The notes under the pieces were generated by a model. The model was not told the origin of the DNA. It searched no databases and saw only the letters and a program-made list of their open reading frames with translations. 64,000 bases of DNA from Arachnopeziza araneosa (lineage: Eukaryota > Ascomycota > Leotiomycetes > Helotiales > Arachnopezizaceae), in assembly GCA_003988855.1 (NCBI GenBank), contig QYAI01000003.1:310001-374000 (forward strand). Direction: 5' to 3'. How positions within the stretch are numbered: position 1 is the first letter of the stretch; each line of letters begins with the position of its first letter. The position numbers and the translations under genes were made by a program. Of the stretch, positions 38,094 to 48,917 are shown one piece after another.

Positions 38094-38850
38094 TTACAAA
38101 GCGAAAGCGAGCACCAAACCACCAAACGCAGCCAGACCACCAGTGACAGCGTTTCCAACAGCTGCGCTCGAGGAAGTGGAGGCAGCAGCGCCGCTGGTAG
38201 AGCTCGACGTGGAACTGCCCGTCTTGGTTGCGCCAGTGGTCGTCTTGCTGATAACGCTGGTGGTGAGGTTGGAGGTGGCGGTCGCAAGAGTGCTGGAGGC
38301 GGTCGTGGTAGCAATGCTCGAGCTGTTGGTTACGGTAACCACTGAAGCGGTGCTCGAGGTGTACGAAGGACCAGGGGCGAGGGTTTGGGTTAGGGTGGAA
38401 GCGGTCCCGGAGAGAGATGTGCTCGCGCCTCCAGTAATGTGGAAGGGGAAGGAGTATTGGAAGATGGAAGGTTCGAAGTCAAGAGCGAGCTTGAATCCGT
38501 AGGTTGGGTACAGACCAGTTGCGGGAATCAAGTAGGTGTATGATCCAAGATAGTTGGAGATGTTGGCTAGAGAATGTGAGTAATGTTTCCCAGCACCGGC
38601 GCGAGAACTTACTAGCAATTGGGGTCGAGGCGAGCTGGAGAGTGCTTGCGCTGGTTCCATAGAGGAGAGTAATGGAGATGGTATCATTGTTATAGCCCTC
38701 TGGGGATGGTGACCAGACAATGGTGAAGTTGGAGCCGGCCGCGACTTGTTGATCTTGGGTTGGGGCCGTGATGGCATCGAAGCCCGAGGTCTGGGCAAAG
38801 ACAGACGACGCAAGTGCCAGAACGGCAGCGGAGATGAATGAGGAACGCAT
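38094..38850 (-). CDS. Secreted GPI-anchored Kre9/Knh1-like, Ser/Thr-rich cell wall protein
   Basis: Exon 38850-38613, intron 38612-38567 (46 bp), exon 38566-38094; 236 residues. A signal peptide covers residues 1-19 (ends SVFAQ). Residues about 25-125 match the Kre9/Knh1 N-terminal domain: ITAPTQDQQVAAGSNFTIVW, then SITLLYG, and a second half ending GFKLALDFEPSIFQYSFPF. A Ser/Thr/Ala-rich stalk follows, then a hydrophobic C-terminus GGLAAFGGLVLAFAL, the expected GPI-addition signal. Proteins of this family are GPI-anchored at the membrane or wall and contribute to wall assembly in yeast; many filamentous paralogues are only described as wall proteins. The stalk is probably heavily O-mannosylated. 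Confidence 0.88.
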
Positions 38851-39202
38851 GGTGAAGGATTGAGCAGACTGAAAGAGTGTACAGTATCGAAGGATACAAA
38901 TTGGGGACGGCAGGTCTAGATATTCGAGGAGGGAGGGCGAAGAGGTGAGCAGAAGGGCGACGGCGACATGGGAAGCTGGGGATATATAGGAGACGGGCCT
39001 ACCAACGCCATGGACTGGACTGGATTGAGCCTAATGGGCATTGATTGATATTTTGGTGTGGGCGTGGCGCAAAGTGGAAGGCCGTGTCGAGCTTCTGGTA
39101 GGGGAGTGCGGAAATGAGCCAGCGCCAGGGGCCAGCAGCGACTGCGCACAAATAAGGCTGAGGAGAACCGACACGGTGCAGGTGATTTGTGAATGGCGTC
39201 TA

Positions 39203-39258
39203 GTCTGGTCTGGTCTGGTCTGCCGAGGAATTGTTCTTCTTCTTCTTCTTCTTCTTCT
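39203..39258 (+). repeat. Simple repeats (TCTGG)n and (TTC)n
   Basis: Four units of a TCTGG-type pentamer followed within ten bases by about nine TTC units. Confidence 0.85.
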
Positions 39259-39720
39259 AGTCGCATCTGCACCGTCCAGCGAAGATCTAACTGCGTCCAT
39301 CACTTAGTAGTGTGCTGCTCTCCATATTGCTGCTGCTGCTGCTGCAAGAATACGAGCCATCAGCCAGCCGCGAGATAGATCGTGCCATCGTGGAGGCTCG
39401 GCCTCTTTCTGCTAACCCTCCTGGGGCTTATGCACATCTTATGCACCGAACGTCTAGGGTCTCTTTTTAACTCCCGTTGTTTTCTTTGCAGGGTCACCGA
39501 AACGTTTTTAGCTGGTACCACGTCTCGTATTGGAGATGGGCATGTCGGGACCACGTAGAACAACGACAACGTTGTGCACAGTGGTCGAGCTGAATCGGCA
39601 GATGTCCGCATCATCACATCGAGGGTTGAAAGACGAGGCCGGCTGCCATTGTGGATTATTGACGGTTGTTGCGTGGTGGTGATGTTGGTGCCAAGTGCAA
39701 ATTAGCAGTCGAATAGAGTT

Positions 39721-39767
39721 GGCCTGAGTTGACCTGCATTGGCCTGCATTGGCCTGCATTGGCCTGC
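39721..39767 (+). repeat. 10-bp tandem repeat
   Basis: About 4.5 copies of the decamer GGCCTGCATT, the outer copies slightly diverged. Not coding. Confidence 0.9.
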
Positions 39768-39970
39768 CCCATTGGCCAAGTTCCTACCTGACTAACCGCA
39801 AATTGGAAGGCGTTTACGCCCAGAAATAGTCGCAGTGGGAGAGAGGATCAAACACTCGTCCGCCAAACATCAAACAGACATCTCACACCAGAGGATAAAA
39901 TCTAACCAAGGACGCCCGAGAGCTTGAAGCGTTCCCTTGCTGTTTGAATCATGGATCAAAGCATATCAAC

Positions 39971-40001
39971 AAACATATATGTATATATATATATATATAA
40001 A
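39971..40001 (+). repeat. AT dinucleotide microsatellite
   Basis: Interrupted TA repeat of about 30 bases. Confidence 0.85.
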
Positions 40002-40326
40002 TACATCAACAACTAACCCTTCAGCCGCCTGTCCGAGCACGCAAGAGCATAACCTTACTCGTCATTTCCATTATTGGGAGGAAATAACACCTCGAAAGAA
40101 TCCATCTCCTTTCATTCTTGACTGCCTACTCACAAAATTGGTTGACCGGTTTCAATCGCCGTCAGTGCGAACCATAAACCTAGAGCTAGATCCGCTCAGC
40201 GTAGCAAGTGTACAGAGCGTCGTTACTACTGTACAAGCACAGCCTCTGGAGTTTATGCCAACTCGACGTTCTTTCTTCACATGGCATAACAAGCAGGAGC
40301 ATCATGTTAATCACAGTCACAATTTC

Positions 40327-40829
40327 TCAAACCCAACACGCAAATCCGCACGTACAAGCCTCGTAGGCATTCTGACTGATGCCAGTAAAGCCACACTGAC
40401 AACCACCGGAGCCGCCGCTCGTGCGTCCCTTGTACGCAAACCAGGGAAAGTAATACGTCCGCTTATAGCCATCAGGTCGGCCCTTGACCTCGAGCGTGCC
40501 GAGATCCACGACGGGCGCCGCATCGTCCTGGATGGCCATGTCGAACGACGCGAAGCTGGCCGGCGCTGAATCGCCAGCGCCGAGGACCACCTCGCACGTG
40601 TTGTCGAACACCCAGGCGCGCGTGTAGAAGGAGGAACATGAGCTCTCAGGCGAAGGTGCACGTCTGCCGTGCCCCCAGCGCGCAGTAGATGTTTTTCCAC
40701 TGCTGCGGGTGAGTCGGTGGTGCCCTAGGTAATAGAGAGAGTGCTTACTTTGGTCCCGGGTTAGCCGCCTGCGAATGCGAGGGCGAAGAGAGTCGTGAGC
40801 ATGATGTTGAAGAAGAAGACAAAGCTCAT
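40327..40829 (-). pseudogene. Probable relic of a small secreted cysteine-containing protein
   Basis: Starting at 40829, a signal-peptide-like frame (MSFVFFFNIMLTTLFALAFA) stops at TAA two codons later. About 65 bases on lies an acceptor-like CAG, then QWKNIYCALGARQTCTFA in one frame ends in TGA; the rest continues in a shifted frame as FYTRAWVFDNTCEVVLG and runs to a Cys-rich end CQCGFTGIS ... CTCGFACWV, stop at 40327. So two lesions separate otherwise coherent pieces of a secreted protein of about 150 residues with paired cysteines. It may be a pseudogene, a sequencing error, or a gene with splicing I cannot resolve. I do not recognise the family. Confidence 0.45.
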
Positions 40830-41665
40830 CTTGATACGGATGTTGGTGATCCGTATGTGCTTGGTAGAATGGTAAGTGTGTGCAATGTGTTCGTAAACTT
40901 GAATCGTATCATCAGGTTGCCAGAATGGTATTTATACTTCAACAAGTGATGACGTTAATCTAGAATGTACAGAAATGCTATTGTTGGCATTGATCCATGA
41001 TTCAAAGGGGAAACCCTGAGCTTGATATTCACGTAGAGCATGGTTGAGTGCGGAATATCCTGGCATCATGATAACAATGAAAGGTATATAAGTCGAATCT
41101 CGCCAAATTCACGGCAGATATTGAAATTGGTACTGAAAGCTTGATTCAAAGTCAACAGCGACGTCTTATTGAAAGTCGATATCACTACCAGGACCTGCTT
41201 GTAACTCAATTCAGATAAAGTGTGGGACTGAGGAGATTTAACTAATCAAATCTTTGCTGGTAACGGGTATCACAATCTGGGTTATCTTTAACTCCGCCAA
41301 CACCTATTATACACAGATTCAGTTCCTCGACTAACAAATTTTGCTCCTACTAATATTCTGTCGTGCCTGCACGCCATTCACACTCGCTTACTCAATATAT
41401 AAACAGAGATGCTACCCTTCTTTCCACGTGCTCTCTTTGATACAGTCGTAATACTCCTCCCTGTAATACTCATCAAAAACATTTTATCGTAGAGCGAGAC
41501 AAGAGGCTTTACGCCAACGCCAGCACCGCGCTCATTACTGAGAGATTAAAACGCCGTGTTGCTCGATTCCGATCCCCAAATTTAGGTTATATAACTCATT
41601 TCAAAATTGTGACTGGTTCAAACTATGTTTCAAAAGATTGGTGAATGAGATGTCCTGATCTTCTC
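40830..41665. other. Intergenic region
   Basis: 836 bp, AT-rich, no gene or clear repeat. Holds the 3' end of KAR9 and the former promoter of the relic gene. Confidence 0.4.
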
Positions 41666-44638
41666 TCATTTCCAGGGTTGTTTGGATTTAGCTTTACTGT
41701 CCGAGCTTGTTTGACTGCCATTCCGCATGGCGCTCGCTGCGCCTGCAACCGCTTGTACATTGGAATCCTGACGCTCGCGAGGTTGAGGGAGGAGACTGAC
41801 GCGTCGGTTTGCGGCCGCGCTTGCTGGTCTTGTGGGCTTACTCAATGGGCTTCCAGAGGCCATGGGCTCACTAGGCTTTGGCTGCATAGATACTCTTCGG
41901 TTTGTGCCAATAGCGGACATAGAAGATTGTGTATGAAGTGCTCGCGGTCGAGCTGGCGAGGACTGGGAAAGCACTTGTTGAGAATAAGGCCCTGGGCTGG
42001 CAAGCTTGTCTCTAAATGCAAGTCGAGAGTTCGAGGTCCGAGATGGTGTTGATTCAAGCGTTGGTGATGCTGTATTTCCTCGGCTTAGTTGGGAGCGAAG
42101 TGGAATCTTTGACTCAATAGTAGATGTGTTTGATCGATTAGAATGAGCAGAAGGTGGTTTTGAGCGGGCATGTGGACTTGGGGTGGTAAGACTGAGAGGT
42201 TTGAAATTATGACCGATGGGTGTGCCATATGTATTGGTGCTTGAGTTCCATCGCGGTCTACCATCAGGCTGCTGTGTGAGTGACGGCCGCGGCAGGCGAT
42301 TTCCAGTAGGTGTTGCGGATCCTTGTCTTGAAGCTGATGATGAACCAGGAGATGAATGGCCCAGACTTGATAAACGATTGGTTAGTCCCTTGTGGGGGAT
42401 TTGACTTGAAGGGTTGCCGACGAGTCCTTTTCCGCCGGGCTTTGGAAGGTTACTCTTCCCTCCAGGGCGCGTTACACCATTCTTCACTGGGGTCTTTGGA
42501 TCAAGCACACCACTAAGCCCACTAGCCATGACAACCGACGACGCAGGGGAACTCCCAGGAGTATCGTAGAGACTGCCAATTGTTGACCGATCATTGGACA
42601 GCATGCTAGAGATAGAGTCTCTCAGCTGTTGATTCCTTTTATCCGCTTGAATCTCATCCAATGCCATATCAAGCTCGTACATTCGTTCTTTCATCGCATC
42701 CCATTTCTTTTGCATCTCGGAATGAAGTCGTAAAATTTCTCCGTTAACGGTTAGGCGATCTTTCACGCCTCTTTCGATAATGGATAAGACTCGTTCGATA
42801 GCAGGGCCGTAATGCATCTTTTTCGCTTCATAGCTTTCAATCTTTTTGCCCATCGAAGGAGGGTTTTCCAGATGTGCACCGCTATCCACACCCTCTCGGA
42901 GCTTGTCAACACTGCGTTCTACAGACTCATACATCTTCAGTGCCTGTCTTCCAGCTCCGCGGAAGACCAAAACCCAGCGATCCTCACCCAACTCTCTACG
43001 AAGAGACTCGGCATCTTTTTCTAATGTCTTCCAGCCACTCTCTAAACTTTCCCGCTTCGACTCCAACTCGTCGCAAGCAGTTGGGAAAATTTGATCGGCT
43101 CTAGCATGGAATGTTGATAGTCTCATTGGAAGAAAGTCCAACGAAGCCCTCAAGGGTTGCATTCTAGCAAACAAGGCCAATAGACTGGAGTCATCCTGTG
43201 CCATAGGTTGGCCGGGGGAGTTTGGACCCATGGGAAACGCTGGGCCGACACTAATACTGAACCGGTTGTTGGCTTGTATCTTTGTTCTCGAAGGCGGATT
43301 CTCTTCAACAATTGTCTCCAGCTCGCTTATGTCTAGTCCATCTCCTCCATCTGTCATTAAAGATTTGTGTCTCTTTTCCTCCATCTCGAAAACTAGACGT
43401 GCTAGTATATCCATTTCCATGCCAATATCTCCAAGTACGGTGTTCCACAGCTCTTCCCACTCCATAGCAATTTCAACCGAGTTTTTAACGTCTTTCAAAG
43501 TCTTCTTTATTTTTTCCCATTCAGAAAGTATAGCCTCGACCTGAGCAACGACCTTCTTCTGCTCATCCGACGAGACAGACGAGATATCGGGACGTTCTCG
43601 CAAAGATTCAATAGCGGAAACGTATACCTTAATGAGCCCTTCAAAACGAGCAATGGCATTATCGACTTCCTCAAGACCTTCTCTACCACCAGCAGCTGCC
43701 CACTCGACATCATCATCGCCATCTAGTCCCGCAATAACTTCCGAAGCTTTTGAGATCCAACTTCTAATCTGCTCTGCAGCTCCCATCAACGCTTTTGAGG
43801 CGGTTTTCGAATTGGGGATGGCTGAAACCTTTGTGGATAGAGATTCGGCATCTGGAAGTTGCAGAGAGGTTAATTGAGCAAGCTGATTCGCAAATGAAAC
43901 CCGAGAAAGCGTGTATATCGATCCAGCTCGCTGCAGACCAAAAGGATTAAAGTATGAAGTAGCATCTCCTGAAAATTCGCCGGGCGTTGTGCCACCTGGC
44001 GGCGTATCTTTGGATATTGGTGGTGGTGCGTCTTCATCTTGTGGGATTTCTCTCTCTATATGTGCAAGTTTCGTCTCCGAAATTGTCTTTGTACCATTTC
44101 CATTTGTGTGGTCTGGTAGTCGATACTTTTGCAGATCCATGTCTTCCTCTTCAGAACCTGCATAGACCGTGTCTCCAAGACTGACAACCGAGGACGGTTG
44201 ACGTGTTCCGACCTCCAAGGCTCTGGAATTCTTGATGGTGATTTGTGTGTAACTGTCGCCAGTCTTCTGAGGCGTCAAGGATCCGTTGGTGTCGTTCCAA
44301 GCCCGTCCTCGAGTTTGGAGAGTAGATGGCGTTGCAGGAGCCTTATTTAGGTAGTCAGGGTGGTGTGTCTGATGCTCTTCGATTCTGATTCGATCATTCG
44401 AGGTTGAGCGATTTCCTGACTTCGATTCCTTCCCAAAACCGAGAGCTTTCAGACGCGCTGCTAACCCTGGACTCGGTTTGCGCACTCGTGGTCGGTTTTC
44501 TTGGTCTGTCGTTGACGTCGTTGGTTGCTGCAGGTCGTCGCGCAGGCTGCTCGAGCTTTTCGACCTGGACAAGGGTCTGACGGCAGTCGTCAAAAAGGAG
44601 TCTGATCGCGATAACGCATCTCGAAGCGCGGTGGTCAT
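41666..44638 (-). CDS. KAR9: Karyogamy / spindle-positioning protein Kar9
   Basis: One uninterrupted frame of 990 residues. In yeast, Kar9 links the microtubule plus-end protein Bim1/EB1 to type V myosin for spindle positioning and nuclear movement. The central helical region (about residues 265-650) has family-like blocks: FLPMRLSTFHARADQIFPTA, ELGEDRWVLVFRGAGRQA and KMHYGPAIERVLSI. The N-terminus is Ser/Arg-rich and disordered. The C-terminal 300 residues are basic, Ser/Pro-rich and contain two SxIP motifs, SQIP (near residue 743) and SKIP (near 842), the signature by which plus-end trackers bind EB1. No intron is needed. Assignment rests on these blocks; partner binding is inference. Confidence 0.88.
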   Translation of the reverse strand: MTTALRDALSRSDSFLTTAVRPLSRSKSSSSLRDDLQQPTTSTTDQENRPRVRKPSPGLAARLKALGFGKESKSGNRSTSNDRIRIEEHQTHHPDYLNKAPATPSTLQTRGRAWNDTNGSLTPQKTGDSYTQITIKNSRALEVGTRQPSSVVSLGDTVYAGSEEEDMDLQKYRLPDHTNGNGTKTISETKLAHIEREIPQDEDAPPPISKDTPPGGTTPGEFSGDATSYFNPFGLQRAGSIYTLSRVSFANQLAQLTSLQLPDAESLSTKVSAIPNSKTASKALMGAAEQIRSWISKASEVIAGLDGDDDVEWAAAGGREGLEEVDNAIARFEGLIKVYVSAIESLRERPDISSVSSDEQKKVVAQVEAILSEWEKIKKTLKDVKNSVEIAMEWEELWNTVLGDIGMEMDILARLVFEMEEKRHKSLMTDGGDGLDISELETIVEENPPSRTKIQANNRFSISVGPAFPMGPNSPGQPMAQDDSSLLALFARMQPLRASLDFLPMRLSTFHARADQIFPTACDELESKRESLESGWKTLEKDAESLRRELGEDRWVLVFRGAGRQALKMYESVERSVDKLREGVDSGAHLENPPSMGKKIESYEAKKMHYGPAIERVLSIIERGVKDRLTVNGEILRLHSEMQKKWDAMKERMYELDMALDEIQADKRNQQLRDSISSMLSNDRSTIGSLYDTPGSSPASSVVMASGLSGVLDPKTPVKNGVTRPGGKSNLPKPGGKGLVGNPSSQIPHKGLTNRLSSLGHSSPGSSSASRQGSATPTGNRLPRPSLTQQPDGRPRWNSSTNTYGTPIGHNFKPLSLTTPSPHARSKPPSAHSNRSNTSTIESKIPLRSQLSRGNTASPTLESTPSRTSNSRLAFRDKLASPGPYSQQVLSQSSPARPRALHTQSSMSAIGTNRRVSMQPKPSEPMASGSPLSKPTRPASAAANRRVSLLPQPRERQDSNVQAVAGAASAMRNGSQTSSDSKAKSKQPWK

Positions 44639-45290
44639 AGATGCGACTCACTGGCGCGTTCTAGGGCTGTTGATAGGCACCTAGGTCAATTAAGTTTAAA
44701 GTTGAGGACTCAAAATTGTAGATGCGGAAGTGAAGGGTCTCACTTTTTCGCGGAAAGGCTTTTGCTCTCCTCCTTGGATGAGTGTCAGGGGTCGTTGGAG
44801 TTGCAAGCTAATTTCAACCTGTAACTTCGGAGACGAGGCCTTGGGATCGAGTATCCGGCTGAAGGGTGCGGAATGCTACGCAGCAATAATGCAGCAACCA
44901 GGGAGAGCAAAGTGAGAGATGAACAAGGTGAAGAGTGCGTTTGCTGATGTTGTTGGCTACGAGTAAGATTTAGTTTGGAATTAGGTGAGGTTTTAGCCTG
45001 GGTAACAACGACTGGCAAGAGCTAGAGTTGTGCTTTCTTCCACAGCAGAAATTATATTTGCGTCTCACCACCACCCCCAGAATCATGGCTGCTTGCTTTT
45101 GGGATACTTGCTACTTAATCTTGTCCACAAATAGCTTAACCAAACATCGCATTCTTCTACAGTAACTTTATATACTTCAAACACATACATACACTTGTTT
45201 CATACCATAGAGTACACCTTTCCAGCTCCAAGCGCCTTTGACTTCCCGAAACCTTCCCTCGCGATCTGTAGAATTCGAAAAGTCATAACA
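44639..45290. other. Intergenic region KAR9 promoter / exchanger 3' end
   Basis: 652 bp between two minus-strand genes; it should contain the KAR9 promoter. No gene or repeat recognised. Confidence 0.4.
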
Positions 45291-48200
45291 TTAAACGCTT
45301 TGAGTATCTCCCCACACCCCAGTAATCTCTACTGCCAGGTTCACGATGGTACTTGTGGTCCAAAGCGCAATCAATCCCCATCCGATCCTTCTGCTCATAA
45401 TCCATTTATTCATTGGGATTGCCACCAACAGTCCGACAAGAGTCACCAGTAATGTAACCGCGCTAATCATCAAAGTGCCACTAACTTCGACTTGGTATGG
45501 TTTGTACTTGATGTCTTTCCCTGGATGCTTAGCATGGCTCTTGTTTGCCTCTGTAAGAGTCATATACATCCCGCTCAAGCCAATGCCGAGAAGGATGTTA
45601 AGCATTGGGCCGCCAAAACAAGCCGAGAGAGCCATTACCGGATACCCAAGTCGCGCCACGGTTATATCTGCGACCAAATCCCCAAGAGAATTGCCAACAG
45701 CAAAGATCGTGAGACCCAGTATAGCATCAGAGATCCCAAGGATGACACCAAAGGTTTTTAGGACGCCTACTACTTCATTGGCAATGGTAGAGATCCAGGC
45801 GATTGAAACCACAAAGCCAAGGAAGCAGAGGAGGAAACGGTATTTTGGAGGCTGATCCGGTGTTGTGGTCAGGACTAGAACTGCGAAAGCGACAAGGGAT
45901 CCAAGAAGGGAGTACAGGATCATCTGAATTAGCAAGCGTTTGTCTCCATCGTCATTATTAGCCCAAACGATAAGTACGACGAACAAAGGCGCAGTAAAGA
46001 TTTGAAGAGAAACAAGCCAGCGATTCCAATCCTGTGGCGCTGGGCTGGACGGGTTGTCAGTACGATCTTTTGGACTATTTACAGCTTTTACAGGGTTCGG
46101 TGTGAGGTGTGAGTGGTGATGGTGGTTTTCTATGGAGACACCCACGGCTGCAGTATTGTGGAAGTTGAATCCACTTTCATTTAAGGAATGAATAGAATGA
46201 TCACGACTGTCGCTTGTTGCGCGCCTATATTGTAGCCATTCTGTCTCTGCGTGTGACAGAGGACTATCTGGCGGCAGTGCTGGACCTGTGCCTCGTCTTG
46301 ATCTCGAAAGCACTTCATTAATTTCGTCCTCTCGAAGATCATTTTCATCATTGTCTTGAGATTCTGATTCAACTACAGGCAAGGTGATGGCCAGTAGAAA
46401 AATACTTGGAGCAGATATCAGACTAACAAACTTGTCCCACACCGTTCTTTCATTGAATGTACACAATGTTGGGAAGAGAGTCGACCCCAATGTATATGGA
46501 CTTGGGAGGTATCGGTATGGCCACCATTTTATTGGCCGCTCTTGGTGCAGTAGATGTTCTTCGGCGCTGTCAGAGTCCGGCGTGAAGCTCGACTCTGGTA
46601 GAATGAGGCTCGGAGCTCTCGAACTACGCGATGACATTGCAACTGGTGAGTCTGTATACATGGGATATGGGAGCACTGGTGATAAACGAGAGCTGGAGCT
46701 ATCTCTCGATGATGCACCAGGAATCTCTAGGCGAGGACGTTGAGCGGAACGAGAGCCTAACCTTGGGAAATCGTTCGCAGAATCCCCATGGTCGTTGCCG
46801 TTGCCCAGGTCTGCTCGGAGATACTTCGCTCCTGGAAACCCTATTTCCGGGGGGGCAAGCGTATCTCGTTTCTGTCTTTCATGAGATGGGGCGGGGCTAG
46901 GATCTCTTGACCCATTATGCGACGGTGGAGGGGATAACGAAATTGTTGGTGAAAGTGGAGGATGAAGGTCGGGCGCATTTAGACCAAAAACAGACTCAGA
47001 GTCGCCAAATTTCAAGGGAGTTGCAGCGACGATTCCAATGTCTGGGATATTCGCCACTGAAAAAGCGGCGGGATCTTTTGGTCTTTTCCCAGTTGCGTCA
47101 TTCATAGAGACTGCTCTCATTCTGGTTGATCCCTCATTCGAATCATTAACAGGAGCCACGATAGGAACCGACATATTGTCTGAATTCCTTTGTGGCTCTG
47201 GGGCCATTCCCTCTTGCTGATTGGAAGCGGCATGACTGTCGTCCGAGTATCGTCGAAGGTGTATGGGATGGGGGTTTGAGCCTCTGGATTTTTGAAGAGA
47301 TGAGAGTACAGATCTGAATTCGAGCGCACCAACCAAACTTGGTCTAATCGGAGTTATCGTACTCCTACGTGGACCCTTTGGTCTAGTTACCCGCATACTG
47401 TTGGCCATTTCCGTCGCAAGTTGCAATCCTTGATCTCCATCCTCATCACTTTCATGATCGAGATGCGCATCACGAGCCGAATTTGAGCCCCGTTCCAGAG
47501 CATCGAAATCTTCGGTATCTCTATATCGCCTTTGCCCTGCTGGAACATCCTCATCATAGCCATCTTCTTCAGTCACCTCGATTTCTTCATCAGCCATGGC
47601 CAAGTAATGGCCACGAGCAGCTGCTTCTCGTTCTCGACGTTTTCGCCTTTGTCCAAGGTACCAATGCCAGACTACAACGATAATCACATAGAAAACGTAA
47701 AAACCAACCATGACGGAGCATTCCCACAGGTGGAGGGCTCCATCTGCCAGAAAGACCATACTGAAGCTCGCAGCGACAATGAAAAATCCAACATCCCGAA
47801 CAAATGTCTTCTTTCCAACTTTGAATTCCCTGACAAGCGCCATAGACCCGGCCACGACTGCTGTTATGAACCCAGCAGCACCAATTAACTCTCCCACAGC
47901 CAAACTTCCACTATGTGAACTCATTGCTGCAAATGTCGAGAATACATCTGGGCTCCCATTTCCAAAAGCCAAGAACGTGACACCTGCCATACTCTCACTC
48001 ATTCCCAGTATCGAAGCAATTGTGCTTAGGTTGATGCAAAAGAAGTCAGATGCAGCGATTCCGATAGTTGTAAAAAGTAAACTAAGCCATAACGATAAGA
48101 TCGCGAAAGCTACTGGTTGCGCTTGAGGAGGGCTGCAGTAGTATAGTGATAGATATGAGAAGAGGCCAGCTTCTTCGTCGGGGCAATTCGCTTTGATAAA

Positions 48201-48550
48201 GGCGCATTTGTCTTCGGCGTGATGAACGAGCCGACACTACGAGAGAAAGATGAGTTATTGGCTTATGGACTATGTATTGAAGATGGAGGGACATTGTAAC
48301 TATAATCGAAGCTTTAACACACCTCCTCGTCCCTTTTTATAGCTCGCGCGACATCAAGACTCTGTAATTCTTGTCGCTGCGCCGCCCCATATTGACTACC
48401 GTGCCTGTATCGCGCTATTTGCTCTGCAACCAGGCTTACAGAAGCCAATAGTGCTATGCAGAGGACTGTAAGGTAGAATGCGCGGAATCTAAACTTCCTC
48501 GATTGCGACGAGGTACGTGTCTGCCTCAAAGTCGGAGGAGAAGAGAGCAT
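45291..48550 (-). CDS. CCX-type cation/Ca2+ exchanger (YDL206W-like)
   Basis: Exon 48550-48323, intron 48322-48237 (86 bp), exon 48236-45291; 1057 residues. The protein begins with a signal-anchor helix (FYLTVLCIALLASVSLV, residues about 25-42), then a Cys-containing lumenal loop. Two sodium/calcium-exchanger halves flank a very long Ser-rich cytosolic loop (about residues 260-650). The first alpha repeat has GNGSPD at residues 168-173 and the second GNSLGD near residue 925, the pair that marks the cation/calcium exchanger (CCX) branch, to which yeast YDL206W and animal NCLX belong. Expected activity is exchange of calcium for sodium, potassium or protons at an internal membrane, probably vacuolar; that location is inference. 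It is divergent from BRN1 with 367 bp between starts. Confidence 0.9.
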
Positions 48551-48917
48551 GTTCGAACAGCATGATCTGGAAATATGCGATTCTCGAGCTTATATGGTCA
48601 TAGGAATTGAAGTGATTGCGTAGGGCATTGAGAACTTTGTGCGCGATTATAATTCCTATCTATTGATAGGTAGGTATGTTGTTGGAACTGCCAGCCAAGA
48701 CTTGAACAACGGGGATCGTCATGGTCAAGCCAATCTCCTCGGTGGGTACACTGAGATGGCGATAAGAAATAGATCACGTGAACTGGGCCGCGGTGGACAA
48801 ACCTAGGCGCGACCAAGCGCTCCTGGCAACGGAATATCAACAAACCGCGTCGATGTCAACATTTAGGTCGCAATTTGAAATTTCAACTCAACAACGCTAT
48901 TAAATACTCTTCTCACG
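48551..48917. promoter_or_regulatory. Divergent promoter exchanger / BRN1
   Basis: 367 bp between divergent start codons, so both promoters must lie here. No specific element recognised. Confidence 0.5.

Larger units (their letters stand above)
38851..40326. other. Repeat-rich intergenic region
   Basis: 1.5 kb without a gene but with several simple repeats: (TCTGG)n about 39203-39222, (TTC)n about 39232-39258, (TGC)n about 39328-39345, a 10-bp tandem repeat at 39721-39767 and an AT dinucleotide tract near 39971-40001. The part next to 38850 is the promoter of the GPI-protein gene. Confidence 0.55.
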
